From a virus: a DNA stretch of 64,000 bases. The stretch's first letter is position 1; every line of letters begins with the position of its first letter. The position numbers and the translations under genes were made by a program. Shown here in pieces: positions 39,760 to 48,134 of this stretch. The stretch is from IMG/VR virus record IMGVR_UViG_3300005529_000002, positions 1 through 64,000 of that record; one strand, written 5' to 3'. The notes beneath the pieces were generated by a model. It was not told where the DNA came from and did not search any database. It saw only the letters and a list, made by a program, of their open reading frames with translations.

Positions 39760-39844
39760 GAGAAGAATCACAGCGTGGCTGGGGGGGAACCAGCCCGCTA
39801 GCGAGGCTGGAGGCGCGTCAGGGAACGCGCAGAGGGGACGGGCC

Positions 39845-40753
39845 ATGCAAGGCGCGGCGAAGCAGGATGAAGCAGCAGCGGGCACAGGCCGGGACCAGGG
39901 CGTCCTCGCCGAACTGGGGCGCTGCCTCCGCGACACCAGGACAGTCCTGGCAAGGATCGGCCGCGACCCCCGCAACAGCCTCGCCATCGCCGAGCTCATC
40001 CACTTCGGCCATCGCATCGCCGACCTCGACGGGCCGCTCCGGTCCGCGCCGCACCTGATCGCCATCGGCGAGGAACGCGAGCGGGACCGGGCCGCGGCGC
40101 AGGCCCGCCAGCGTGCCCGCCACGCGGCACCCGGCAAGCGCCTGCTCCGCGCCGTCCCGGTAGCGGCAGCGGCAGGCGCGGCACTCAAGACCGCGTTCAC
40201 CGCGGTCACCGCGCACCGGGCCGCTACCGCGTCGCTGGCTCTCGCCGCTTCCGTGGTGACCGCTGGGGGCCTCACCCTCGCAGTCCAGCCGTACCAGACG
40301 CAGACGGTGCCGCCGCAGCCTGCGGTCACCCAGGCCGCGGCCCTGGCCCCCGCCGCCGCGTTCCCGTCGGCTGTGCCCGCCGTGGTCACTCACAAGCGCA
40401 GGCACCGGCCGCGCCGCGCCGTGACCTCGCCGGCCCCGCAGCCCTCCACCGCGCCGCCGCCGAGTTCCCCGCCGCCGTCCCCGTCCGCCTCCCCCTCTCC
40501 CGGCGTCCTGGCTGTCTCATCCCCGGTGCTCCAGCTCGAGGGCGGCACCGGGGAGGTGGCCCTCACCGCGCAGGGGGGCCAGGTGTCGTGGGAGGCGTCC
40601 GCCCCTGGGTGGGTGTTCCTGTCGCCGGCCTCGGGATCCCTGGCGGACGGGGAGACGGTCACGGTCACGGTGACGTGCCACCGTGAGGGTCCTGGCAGCG
40701 CCGTGGTCACGTTCGCGCCGGGGGTCGCCGTGCAGGTCACGTGGGGCGGCTGA
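39845..40753 (+). CDS. Membrane-anchored protein with extracellular beta domain
   Basis: A 302-residue protein. Cytoplasmic helical part (VLAELGRCLRDTRTVLARIG), one transmembrane helix near residue 130-150 (ATASLALAASVVTAGGLTLAV), a proline/serine-rich linker and a C-terminal beta domain ending in VTVTVTCHREGPGSAVVTF and VAVQVTWGG, similar to the BACON/Ig-like fold. ATG at 39845 has GAGGGGA upstream; ATG at 39758 lies too close to the -10. Possible surface or superinfection-exclusion role, by inference only. Confidence 0.65.
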   Translation: MQGAAKQDEAAAGTGRDQGVLAELGRCLRDTRTVLARIGRDPRNSLAIAELIHFGHRIADLDGPLRSAPHLIAIGEERERDRAAAQARQRARHAAPGKRLLRAVPVAAAAGAALKTAFTAVTAHRAATASLALAASVVTAGGLTLAVQPYQTQTVPPQPAVTQAAALAPAAAFPSAVPAVVTHKRRHRPRRAVTSPAPQPSTAPPPSSPPPSPSASPSPGVLAVSSPVLQLEGGTGEVALTAQGGQVSWEASAPGWVFLSPASGSLADGETVTVTVTCHREGPGSAVVTFAPGVAVQVTWGG

Positions 40754-40768
40754 CGGAAGGCGAGGCGT

Positions 40769-41617
40769 TCAGTAAGGCTTGACCGCGACCCCGCATAGCG
40801 CGTAGCTCGGCGCGTCAGACGGCGCGGACTCTCTCCACCCGGGCCGCCATCCCCGCGCGGGCACCACGCCCGGCTTGAGCACGTCCAGGCCGGAGAACCA
40901 CGTCTCCACCTCGCCGGCACTGTGGTTCCACACGCTCCCGGCTGTGTAGACGCCCTGGATCGCCTCCCACAGCTCCGGGTCATCGCACCGGGCGACGGAG
41001 ACGACCAGGACGCTGCCGGGCGCGAGCCGGGCCGTGATATCCCCGGTGATCCGCCGCGCCTCGGAAGCGCCGCAGAAGTGGAGCACCATGCCCAGCACCA
41101 CGCAGCACGGCTCCTCGAGGCCGATGACGGCGCCTACGGCCGGGTCCGCGAGGATCGCGCCGGGATCGCGGATGTCGCCGGGTACCGCCGTCACCCCGGT
41201 GCCGGACAGCAGCGCCTGGGCGTGGGAGACCGCGACCCGGTCGATGTCGGCATAGACGACGCGGGCATCCCCGATGACGGCCCGTGCCGCCGTGTGCGTG
41301 TCGGTGACCTGAGTGACCGTCCCGTCCGGCATGGGGACGGCGCCGCCTGCGGGGAGGCCGGAGCCGAGGTCGAGGTACTGGGCGATGCCCCGCTGGCGTG
41401 CGCACCAGGTGACGGCCCGTTCCAGGAACTGGCGGTTCCGCACGGCCATCTCGCGGGGCACCGGGAGATGGCCCGGCTGCGGCGGGCCGAACAGGGCTTC
41501 GACCTGCTGCGCCATTTCCCGGTCGGCGGCGAAGTTGTCTTTCCCGCCGAGCCAGTAGTCCCAGACCCTGGCGATGTTCGGCTTGCTGGTGTCGATGCCG
41601 GGTTCATGGGCGGGCAT
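40769..41617 (-). CDS. SAM-dependent methyltransferase (DUF574-like)
   Basis: A 282-residue protein beginning IDTSKPNIARVWDYWLGGKDNF, the hallmark of a large actinomycete methyltransferase family (DUF574/Methyltransf_19). The SAM-binding part has QYLDLGSGLPAGG, VVYADIDRVAVSHA and GLEEPCCVVLGMVLHF. The substrate is unknown. Host-type genes like this one are unusual in phages and may be a moron acquired from the host. ATG has GAGGAG eight bases upstream. Confidence 0.88.
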   Translation of the reverse strand: MPAHEPGIDTSKPNIARVWDYWLGGKDNFAADREMAQQVEALFGPPQPGHLPVPREMAVRNRQFLERAVTWCARQRGIAQYLDLGSGLPAGGAVPMPDGTVTQVTDTHTAARAVIGDARVVYADIDRVAVSHAQALLSGTGVTAVPGDIRDPGAILADPAVGAVIGLEEPCCVVLGMVLHFCGASEARRITGDITARLAPGSVLVVSVARCDDPELWEAIQGVYTAGSVWNHSAGEVETWFSGLDVLKPGVVPARGWRPGWRESAPSDAPSYALCGVAVKPY

Positions 41618-41929
41618 GATGCTCCTCTCGCTGGTGCCTGCGGCCCGTGCCGGGCGGAGGCTGGACCCGTGGCGGCCGGGGGGCATGCCGCCGTGTCCTT
41701 GCCGTCTCGCCCGGCACGGGGGGTCCCGCGCCGGGAGCGCTCCGGGACTAACGGCATCCCTCATGCAGCGCCCGGCGCGGGCTCAGCGCCGGCGCGGAAC
41801 CAGGTGCGGCAGGAGCGGCCGAGCCACCACCGCACCAGTCGCGTGCCGCCGGCGCCGTCCGGTTCGTGCCGCGTTCGCTCCGGCGCGGGCCGGGTCAGCC
41901 CGCGCCGCGCTGCACGCCCCCGGACGTCT

Positions 41930-42067
41930 TCACTTGTAGCCGGTCCCTCCGCAGTCCGGGCACGGGAGTGACACCGGCTCATCAGGCCTCTTCGACGACC
42001 AGTCCGGGTTCGCGATGATCCCGCCGCCGTGGCAGCGGGTGCAGTCGGGCTCACCGACCTTCGCCAT
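41930..42067 (-). CDS. Small DnaJ-type zinc-finger protein (45 aa)
   Basis: CTRCHGGG and CPDCGGTGYK form one CxxCxGxG zinc module of the DnaJ type. Such single-module proteins are common in actinomycetes and phages. Upstream reading is open but disordered. No clear function. Confidence 0.6.
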   Translation of the reverse strand: MAKVGEPDCTRCHGGGIIANPDWSSKRPDEPVSLPCPDCGGTGYK

Positions 42068-42395
42068 GCTCCTGGTCCCTTCTTCTCGCTGCGGTCCTCT
42101 TGCGGCCGTGCCGGGCGGCCGGAGCCGCGCACCCCGTCCAGGCGCCCGTCCTTCCCTCCGGTACCCGGCACGGCCTGAGGCGGTACCGCAGGGGGCCCCG
42201 CAAAACAGGCCCGGTACCGCCTTTCTCACCTCCCGAATGAGCGACGGGAGGAAGTTTTGATGTGGCCGCGCTGGCGGCTGGGGACCGGGCTGGGAGCTGG
42301 AGCGTCTCGCTCCCGCCCGGAACCGCCAGCGCGGCGGCACGGCAGCGGCCCGGCACGCCCGCCAGGACATCGGGCCAGCCGCCGTGGTCCTCCCG
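42068..42395. other. Gap of about 330 bases without a supported gene
   Basis: Arginine/proline-rich frames only. A GTG at about 42217 could give an N-terminal extension of the zinc-finger protein (VRKAVPGLFCGAPCG), but the composition argues against it. No strong repeat or promoter is seen. Confidence 0.4.
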
Positions 42396-42713
42396 CTACC
42401 GGTACGGCGGGGCCGTGTACCTCCGGTCAGCCGCGATCCTCGTGGCGCACGGGTCCTGCCGGCACGCTGCGCCGAGCCGCCCGCACCCGGAGCATCCGGC
42501 GGTTACCCCGACGTAATGGTCGAGGAGCACGCCGTCAGCCCCGCCTGCGCACGTCATCACGGGCGGCGGGTCATCCATCCCGCACCCCAGGCACCTCGGC
42601 GCGCCGCTGACCGTCACGGCGCGGATATCGAGCCTGCCGGCCGTGATCCGGGCACCGCCGAGCCGCCACGTGCGCCGCCACGCCCTGACGGCGACCAGGA
42701 CCCCGCCACTCAC
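42396..42713 (-). CDS. Cys-rich hypothetical protein (105 aa)
   Basis: Contains CLGCGMDDPPPVMTC, then CSGCGRLGAACRQDPC, likely a zinc site. N-terminal part is basic. GTGA overlap with the HTH gene upstream. Confidence 0.55.
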   Translation of the reverse strand: MSGGVLVAVRAWRRTWRLGGARITAGRLDIRAVTVSGAPRCLGCGMDDPPPVMTCAGGADGVLLDHYVGVTAGCSGCGRLGAACRQDPCATRIAADRRYTAPPYR

Positions 42714-42949
42714 TGCCCCGCCTCCGCTGCCTCGTACCCGGCCGTGACGCTCGTGGCGTACGCCTGCACTTCAGAGCGCAGGTAGCGGCGCTGGCCGCCC
42801 GGTGTGCGGTGCACGGTCAGGGGCAGGCCGCCGCGGAGCACACGGTGACCCAGCGTGTCCGTCTTGATGCCGAGCAGCCCTCCCGCATAGGCGGCGCATA
42901 TCGCCGGCTCGACGGCGGCAATCTGGCTGCTGGTCATGCGGGGGCTCAC
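42710..42949 (-). CDS. MerR/excisionase-like winged HTH (79 aa)
   Basis: HRVLRGGLPLTVHRTPGGQRRYLRSEVQAYA is the winged-helix pattern of MerR-like and Xis-like small DNA-binding proteins. Such proteins act as excisionases or directionality factors beside integrases, though here the integrases are 40 kb away. GTGA overlaps with both neighbours. Confidence 0.7.
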   Translation of the reverse strand: MSPRMTSSQIAAVEPAICAAYAGGLLGIKTDTLGHRVLRGGLPLTVHRTPGGQRRYLRSEVQAYATSVTAGYEAAEAGQ

Positions 42950-43218
42950 GCGGGCACCGCCACCGGGCCAGGCACAGCCGCGTCCCGCAGCCGCCGGGCA
43001 AGCGCCTCGATCGCGGCCCGCGACTTCGCGCCGAGCGGACGGCATGCGCGCTTCTTCCGCCGCCGCATGAGAAGCCACAGCACGATGCAGATCACGGCGG
43101 CAGCCCCGTTCGGGACGCCTGCCACGCCCCAGGTGCGCACGCTGACTGCCGCCAGCAGCGCCGACACGACCGCGTTCGCCACCGCGACCAGCAGCAGGCC
43201 GGCTTCGCCGCCTCTCAC
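42946..43218 (-). CDS. Membrane protein (90 aa)
   Basis: Two transmembrane helices (GLLLVAVANAVVSALLAAVSV and GAAAVICIVLWLLM), then a basic tail RRRKKRACRP. Function unknown. Confidence 0.6.
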   Translation of the reverse strand: MRGGEAGLLLVAVANAVVSALLAAVSVRTWGVAGVPNGAAAVICIVLWLLMRRRKKRACRPLGAKSRAAIEALARRLRDAAVPGPVAVPA

Positions 43219-43430
43219 TGCGCAGCCTCCCCCGGGTACCGGGCGTCCAGCTCGCCGCGCAGCTCGTGCAGGTCCCTGGCCCGGACCGGTCTCCCGCCGC
43301 TCAGCGGGTAGGCGACCGGGCACTGGGCTTTGGCCAGCACCACGACATCATCGTGGGTCTCGCGGAACCTGGCCAGCCATTCCAGGTCGTCCGCCGCGGC
43401 CTCGCCGCGGCTCACGGCGCGCGCGGTCAC
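43215..43430 (-). CDS. Small hypothetical protein (71 aa)
   Basis: Not recognised. Charged (ADDLEWLARFRETHDDVVVL, ARDLHELRGELDARYPG). GTGA overlaps on both sides. Confidence 0.55.
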   Translation of the reverse strand: MTARAVSRGEAAADDLEWLARFRETHDDVVVLAKAQCPVAYPLSGGRPVRARDLHELRGELDARYPGEAAQ

Positions 43431-43822
43431 AGCCGCTCCCGGCGGTCGAGAGCTTCGCGGAACAGCGCGTTGAGGCCGTCCGCCGACCAGGCCGTGAACT
43501 CGCACCCGTCGCCGCCGCGTTCCCGGCCTTTCCACAGCACGCCGTCCGGGGACATCTCGGTGCGGATGTCCTCGAACCAGTCGCCCCACGCCAGCCTCAG
43601 CGCGGCCAGCGCGTCCAGGTCCGCCTCGCGGCGGGCCTCCTCGGCTTCGAGGACGCGGAGCTGGCGGCCGATCAGGTCCCGCTGCCCCTCCGGTGCCTCC
43701 GCCATCTCCCGCAGGACCATGACGCGCTCATCCGCGAGCTGGCCGGCGGTCATCGTCTTGTAGTCGGCCGCGAGGCCCGACAGGGCCTCTGCGACGCTGT
43801 GCAGCCGGGCCGGGGGCGTCAT
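43427..43822 (-). CDS. Hypothetical coiled-coil protein (131 aa)
   Basis: Not recognised. Long helix (LADERVMVLREMAEAPEGQR, QLRVLEAEEARREADLDALA). ATGA overlap upstream. Confidence 0.55.
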   Translation of the reverse strand: MTPPARLHSVAEALSGLAADYKTMTAGQLADERVMVLREMAEAPEGQRDLIGRQLRVLEAEEARREADLDALAALRLAWGDWFEDIRTEMSPDGVLWKGRERGGDGCEFTAWSADGLNALFREALDRRERL

Positions 43823-44022
43823 GATGCATCCCGCGGCGGCAGCCAGTCCAGCATCGCGTGCCTGCGTTCCGGCAGGCGCCCGCCGGGCCGGCCGACAGGT
43901 TCGCGGAGCGGCCCCGGCGGACTCTCTCCCAGCGCCTCCCGGACCCGGCGCAGAACCGCCAGGCCAGTTTCCCATCTGACTGCCTGCCCCCCGGCAGCAT
44001 CTCCCCAGGCTGCCCCTGCCAT
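43819..44022 (-). CDS. Small basic protein (67 aa), head of a leftward operon
   Basis: Not recognised. ATG at 44022 with GGGAG upstream. It starts the six-gene leftward operon ending at 42396 and is divergent from the GntR gene. Confidence 0.5.
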   Translation of the reverse strand: MAGAAWGDAAGGQAVRWETGLAVLRRVREALGESPPGPLREPVGRPGGRLPERRHAMLDWLPPRDAS

Positions 44023-44060
44023 CTGCGTCTCCCTTCTCAGCCAGCCGTGCCGGCGTGCTG

Positions 44061-44134
44061 TAGCCGTCTATAGCCTGCCCTGGCGATATGTAGCCTGCCC
44101 CGGGCGTCTGTGCTGGTCAGCGGCTCTCTATCGT
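44061..44134. promoter_or_regulatory. Repeat-bearing region between divergent operons
   Basis: TAGCCTGCCC occurs at 44071-44080 and 44091-44100, with a related TAGCCGTC at 44061, all 10 or 20 bases apart. A rightward -10-like TATCGT (44129-44134) lies seven bases before the GntR ATG. Probable operator for the GntR protein. Confidence 0.4.
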
Positions 44135-44141
44135 CTAGGGC

Positions 44142-44387
44142 ATGACTGAGCGTGACGGCCCTCGCTACGATCCGCACGGCGCGCGGCTGGTCTATGCCCA
44201 GATCGCGGACGACATCGCGGGCAAGATCGCCCGCGGCGTCTACACCGAGCGGATCCCCTCCCTCGACGGCATCGTCCAGGAATACGGATGCGCCAGGATG
44301 ACCGCCCGCCGCGCGGTGCGCGAGCTGCGGGACCGGGGCCTGGTCGAGACCGTCCAGGGGAAAGGCTCGTTCGTCATCAGCCGTTAA
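44142..44387 (+). CDS. Short GntR-type winged HTH regulator
   Basis: An 81-residue GntR DNA-binding domain with no effector domain: LVYAQIADDIAGKIARGVY, IPSLDGIVQEYGCARMTARRAVRELRDRGLV, VQGKGSFVI. Short GntR repressors control actinomycete ICE transfer (KorSA in pSAM2 is an example from the family). Here it may repress the neighbouring operon or the transfer block, by inference. Confidence 0.85.
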   Translation: MTERDGPRYDPHGARLVYAQIADDIAGKIARGVYTERIPSLDGIVQEYGCARMTARRAVRELRDRGLVETVQGKGSFVISR

Positions 44388-44552
44388 CACGATTCCCTCC
44401 CGCATCTGCTCGTGGTGATCCCGTCACGGAGACAGTTCACATCATGAGATTCGCATGCGATAGTGATCGGCATGGAGTAGACGGGAGCACATCGGAGCAC
44501 GGAATGCTCCGCCCCCTCTTGTGCTGCCGCTGGGACGCGAATGGTGTGCGCG

Positions 44553-45980
44553 ATGCCCGGGATAGACGGCGCTAGCCTGCGCGAATGGCGCAGGTCACGA
44601 GGCTGGGATGAGCCGAGGCTGGCGAGGGAGGTCCGCGAGGCTGCCCGCAGGCGCGGCGAGAGCTGCGCTGTCCAGCACGGCCTCGTCAAGATGATCAAGG
44701 CGTGGGAGCGGGGCGACCACCGCATCTCCGAGCGGTACGAGCTGCTGCTTCACGGGCTCGGGTACGGTAGCCCCCCGGAGGGCCCGGCCAGACGCGCCGT
44801 GCTCGCGGGAGGCGCGGGAGGCGCGATGCTGGCATTCGCTGACACGCTGCTGTTCGGCGGACCCGATGACAGCGGCGCGCGGGTGGCGCGTGCCGTCCGG
44901 CATCCGGCAGGGATCGACCAGGAATCGGTGGACTCGCTCGCGGGCGTCCTGGCCGCCCAGCGGCGCACCGAGGACTCGATAGGTGCCAGGGCCGTCACTG
45001 CGCCCGTGCTCGCCCAGCTCGCCGCCATCGAGGATCTCGTCAAGGACGCGCGCGGCCCGATGCGCCGGCCGCTGATCGGGGTCGCCCAGCAGTGGGCCCA
45101 GTTCAGCGCCTACCTGAAACGGGACGCGGGCGACCGGGCCGGGGACGCGGCCCTGCTGTCCCGTGCGCTGGAATGGGCAACCGAGGCGGGCGACGTGACG
45201 ATGATCGCGACCGCGCTGACCCAGCGCGCCGCGTTCGCCCTGGAAAGCGGGGAGCTGGGGACGGCCATCGGGCTGGCGCAGGCAGCCCGGAGCGACCGGA
45301 GGGCGGCCAGCGGGCAGCGGGCCTACGCCTGGGCCACCGAAGCGCGCGCCCACGCCATGGCAGGCGACGCAGGCGCGGCGGAGCGGGCCATCGGGCAGTC
45401 GCTGGAATGCGCCGGAGACCTCACGCCGCCCGGCTCGCGCAAACCATGGCTGTACTGGATGAGCCCGGAATATTTCCAGTGCGCCAGCGGCATCGCCCTG
45501 GTGCCCCTGGCCAGCGACCCGCGTCACCGCCGCCGGGCCGTCGCCGCACTGGAGGAAGGGCACGGGGCCCTTCCGGCGGACTACCGCGCTTCGGCGTGGA
45601 CGGCAGTGAACCTTGCTCACCTCGCTGCCGTGCACGTCCGCGGCGGGGACCTGGACGCGGCAGCGGACGCGGCGATGCGCGGGGCAGCGATAGCGCGCGC
45701 CACGGCATCAGCGCGGCTGGCAGTGATGCTGGAGTGCGTCAGGCGCAGGATGGAGGCGGCGGTACCGGGCCATCCCCTCGCGGACGAGCTGGGCCGTGCG
45801 CTGGAAGCCGTGCCCCTGTTACGATCCTGCTTACGCACACCGCGTCAAGACGCCCCCGCCGGTCCGCGACTGGCGGGGGCGTCTGCTGCCTCAGCCGCCG
45901 GCGGCGGGCACCTTCAGGCCGGCGGTCATAGCCGCGAGGCCCCTGCCTGCCCGCCCCCGCCACATTCAGGTAACGGATAG
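44553..45980 (+). CDS. Long XRE regulator with TPR-like C-terminus
   Basis: A 475-residue protein of a type widespread in actinomycetes: an HTH part (LREWRRSRGWDEPRLAREVRE, LVKMIKAWERGDH) followed by a helical repeat region with pairs typical of TPRs (ATALTQRAAFALESGELGTA, YAWATEARAHAMAGDAGAA). It looks host-derived. The last 50 residues are low complexity, read through a strong hairpin (45849-45883) and may not be real. The GTG at 44541 is an alternative start. Confidence 0.78.
   Translation: MPGIDGASLREWRRSRGWDEPRLAREVREAARRRGESCAVQHGLVKMIKAWERGDHRISERYELLLHGLGYGSPPEGPARRAVLAGGAGGAMLAFADTLLFGGPDDSGARVARAVRHPAGIDQESVDSLAGVLAAQRRTEDSIGARAVTAPVLAQLAAIEDLVKDARGPMRRPLIGVAQQWAQFSAYLKRDAGDRAGDAALLSRALEWATEAGDVTMIATALTQRAAFALESGELGTAIGLAQAARSDRRAASGQRAYAWATEARAHAMAGDAGAAERAIGQSLECAGDLTPPGSRKPWLYWMSPEYFQCASGIALVPLASDPRHRRRAVAALEEGHGALPADYRASAWTAVNLAHLAAVHVRGGDLDAAADAAMRGAAIARATASARLAVMLECVRRRMEAAVPGHPLADELGRALEAVPLLRSCLRTPRQDAPAGPRLAGASAASAAGGGHLQAGGHSREAPACPPPPHSGNG
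45849..45883 (+). terminator. Hairpin inside the end of the XRE gene
   Basis: GACGCCCCCGCC (45849-45860), 11-base loop, GGCGGGGGCGTC (45872-45883). Strong enough to stop transcription; its location inside the frame suggests the natural end of the XRE gene lies earlier, with a small frame change. Confidence 0.5.
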
Positions 45981-46017
45981 TGCGCGCCGGTATCACCGCC
46001 GCGTCCCGCCGCGTCTG

Positions 46018-46039
46018 GTTATGCGTATCCGCGCATAAC
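46018..46039 (+). promoter_or_regulatory. Inverted repeat before the lipoprotein gene
   Basis: GTTATGCG-TATCCG-CGCATAAC, perfect arms. It overlaps a likely -10 (CATAAC) and is a candidate operator for the lipoprotein gene. Confidence 0.45.
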
Positions 46040-46060
46040 TACGCCAGAGGGAGAACGGGA

Positions 46061-46417
46061 ATGCCGACGTGGAAGGTACCGGCCGTGATCGCCGTATGCG
46101 CGGGACTGGCCGGGTGCGCCAGCCTCGCCGGCTCCAGCACGCCCGCGAGCCAGGTGAGCGCCAGCGCGAGCGCCCCGCCGTGCACCACGGCGGCCTGCGT
46201 GATCACCGAGATACAGGACACCCTGGTGGGCACGGCAGCAAAGGACGGGGCGGCGTTCACCAAGTTCACCTGCTCTCCCTCCTCGCTCAAGGTTTCAGCC
46301 GGCCCCACCTACACGGTGAAGTGCACGGCCTACTACTCGGACGGCATGACCGCGAGAGGCACCGGGAACTGGCTGCTGAAGACCGGCGACGTGACGTTCG
46401 TCCCGTCGGGCGCCTAG
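46061..46417 (+). CDS. Lipoprotein (118 aa)
   Basis: A 118-residue exported lipoprotein: basic start, hydrophobic segment and a perfect lipobox LAGC (cysteine 19). The mature part has a serine/alanine-rich stretch and a beta-rich domain with a CTTAAC pair and VKCTAYYSDG. ATG has GGGAG seven bases upstream. Phage lipoproteins often give superinfection exclusion; this is a reasonable guess for a gene in the lysogeny region. Confidence 0.75.
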   Translation: MPTWKVPAVIAVCAGLAGCASLAGSSTPASQVSASASAPPCTTAACVITEIQDTLVGTAAKDGAAFTKFTCSPSSLKVSAGPTYTVKCTAYYSDGMTARGTGNWLLKTGDVTFVPSGA

Positions 46418-46457
46418 CCGGCCCGGCACAGCCCGCCGTCCGGTATATGTACCTTCC

Positions 46458-46766
46458 GTGACCCGGCGTGCAATCGTCCTGCTGATCGCGGTGCTCGGCA
46501 TCTGGCACCTGGCCTCCTCGCCGCGCCGCCCGCCGGAGCCTCCCGCCGCCGGGGTCACCGCAGAGGAGGACCCGCCGGCCGGGGCGGGCATCCTCAGGCT
46601 GGCTGCCGTGCCGGCCTGCTACATCGCGCTCCTCGCCGCAGCAGTCGCCGGCTGGAAACTGCTGCGCATCCCTGATCACGGGTCAGAGACACTCTGGTTC
46701 TGCGCCGGTTTCCTGGCACTGTCCGGGTACGCGACGGTGAAGGTCACGTCCTGGAGTGCCGGGTGA
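46458..46766 (+). CDS. Membrane protein (102 aa)
   Basis: Three hydrophobic segments (AIVLLIAVLGIWHLA, AAVPACYIALLAAAVAGW, WFCAGFLALSGYATV) separated by a proline-rich loop. GTG at 46458 lies eight bases after a -10-like TATATG (46444-46449), so the mRNA may be leaderless. Function unknown. Confidence 0.55.
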   Translation: MTRRAIVLLIAVLGIWHLASSPRRPPEPPAAGVTAEEDPPAGAGILRLAAVPACYIALLAAAVAGWKLLRIPDHGSETLWFCAGFLALSGYATVKVTSWSAG

Positions 46767-46853
46767 GCCCCGGTTATGCGCTCCTGCCGCTCTCGCGCTC
46801 GCCGTCACCTGCGGGAGGTCCCAGGACCCGGGGGGTTCCGGAGTCCCGGGGAC

Positions 46854-47108
46854 TCAGGGGCGCGGGGGTTCGGCTTGGCCTGCTACGACTTCGGCGAGGT
46901 AGTTCGGCGTGTACCGATCGGGCCGCGTCCATCCGCTGACCTCGACGCCGAAGTCCTCGGCCATGGTGCCGGCTGCTGCCTTCTGCGCGCCGGCCACGTC
47001 GTCTGCGGCGACGGCCGGGTAGGAGCACACCAGGTCGGTCCCGGCGCGGAGGACCCACGCCTCAGCGTCCGCCGGGTCCTCCCAGCAGAGCCAGTATTCG
47101 GTGATCAT
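46854..47108 (-). CDS. Hypothetical protein (84 aa)
   Basis: Not recognised. MITEYWLCWEDPADAEAWVL at the start, alpha/beta appearance. ATG has AGGAG seven bases upstream and overlaps the stop of a broken frame (47105-47108). Confidence 0.55.
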   Translation of the reverse strand: MITEYWLCWEDPADAEAWVLRAGTDLVCSYPAVAADDVAGAQKAAAGTMAEDFGVEVSGWTRPDRYTPNYLAEVVAGQAEPPRP

Positions 47109-47190
47109 GACTTATCTCCTGTGCTCTGCACGGTCTGGATCCGGTCCGCCTGCTCGCGGTAGGCGGCGAGCGCCTCGTCGAGTAGTAACT
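47105..47190 (-). pseudogene. Remnant of a small gene
   Basis: The frame ending at 47105 reads LDEALAAYREQADRIQTVQS but has a stop just upstream and no start. The gene has lost its 5' end, which marks a deletion or rearrangement around 47180-47200. Confidence 0.5.
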
Positions 47191-47429
47191 ACCGCAAGTC
47201 TCAGCCGCGAAGTAAGGCCACTGTCACCCCGGAGTAAGTGAGCTGTAGCCGAAATGGGCCAATCATCGCGGAACCGTGAATCCGTCACGCCAGCCCCGAG
47301 CCCCGCCAGCCACGCACCCCATCCGCGTCCCCAGCCTGCCGCCATGCCTGCCCAGGCCAGGACTGCCCCGGCCGGGACGCAGGCGGCCCCGCCGATGATG
47401 ACCGCATTCAGGTGGAAGGTGATGCTCAC
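47112..47429 (-). CDS. Membrane protein with a doubtful C-terminus
   Basis: N-terminal part has a clear transmembrane segment (AVIIGGAACVPAGAVLAWAGM). After about residue 48 the sequence becomes basic and low-complexity and overlaps the broken small gene. The original protein probably ended near GLGAGVTD, or was cut by the same rearrangement. Confidence 0.45.
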   Translation of the reverse strand: MSITFHLNAVIIGGAACVPAGAVLAWAGMAAGWGRGWGAWLAGLGAGVTDSRFRDDWPISATAHLLRGDSGLTSRLRLAVVTTRRGARRLPRAGGPDPDRAEHRR

Positions 47430-47439
47430 GACGGGGAGC

Positions 47440-47715
47440 CTAGTTCGAGATCCTGCACCGGGGGCAGGAATCCCCGCCCGGCGTGGCGGTCCACCCTGGC
47501 GGGAGCTGCGGCTCGCCGAAGTCCACCTCGGCCGCGTCCCCGCAGCCGTCGCAGCGGACAGCCGCCGCCGTGACCGCGCCGGGCTCGATCTCCGGCAGGC
47601 TCGCCTTGAGCTGGCGGAAGCGTTCTGCGGTGTCTGCTTCCCCGTCCGCTATCTCAGTGGTCAGGGTCGCGTCGCCGGTCGCCTTGTCGATCGTGAGACG
47701 CTGGATCTCCCTCAC
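47440..47715 (-). CDS. Small zinc-binding protein (91 aa)
   Basis: Ends with CDGCGDAAEVDFGEPQLP...DSCPRC, a zinc ribbon. N-terminal part is helical (TAERFRQLKASLPEIEPG). GTGA overlap with the next gene. Confidence 0.6.
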   Translation of the reverse strand: MREIQRLTIDKATGDATLTTEIADGEADTAERFRQLKASLPEIEPGAVTAAAVRCDGCGDAAEVDFGEPQLPPGWTATPGGDSCPRCRISN

Positions 47716-48134
47716 GGTTTCGAGCCCGGCTCTCCGCACAGCCGGGAGTCGTGAGCGCGCATCTGGACCCACTCCCACGTCTTGAGCGCTTCCTGCCGTA
47801 GCGTCTGCCCTGTGTCGTGGTTGTGATGGCCTTCGAGGCAGGCTACCGAGCCGAGCACGTTCCGCATCAGGCATTCCTTGTGGGCGTGCCGGATCGAGGA
47901 CCCTTCGAGGGTGTGGCACGGCGTCGCCTGCCCGCTGTCGCCTGCCGCCTCGTCGAACAGCTCGTCGCAAAGCAGGCAGGACTCACCGGACGGGAACGGC
48001 TTGCGCATCTCCTCGATCAGCCGGCCGGCCTCGTCGTAGCAGACGTAAGACCACCAGGGTTTGCCGAACCATCCCCAGTTGGCGCGGCGGACCTCAATCG
48101 GCATGTCGTCAACTGGCGTCTTAGGCTCACTCAT
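47712..48134 (-). CDS. Cys/His-rich phage protein (140 aa)
   Basis: Contains CLLCDELFDEAA, PCHTLEG, IRHAHKECLMRNVLGSVAC and HHNHDTG, suggesting zinc sites. The HAHKECL-type core recurs in actinophage proteins. ATGA overlap with the small gene upstream. Confidence 0.65.
   Translation of the reverse strand: MSEPKTPVDDMPIEVRRANWGWFGKPWWSYVCYDEAGRLIEEMRKPFPSGESCLLCDELFDEAAGDSGQATPCHTLEGSSIRHAHKECLMRNVLGSVACLEGHHNHDTGQTLRQEALKTWEWVQMRAHDSRLCGEPGSKP

Noticed and set aside
41761-41938. Leftward open frame ending at 41761
   Set aside because: No credible start outside the zinc-finger gene and arginine-rich composition.
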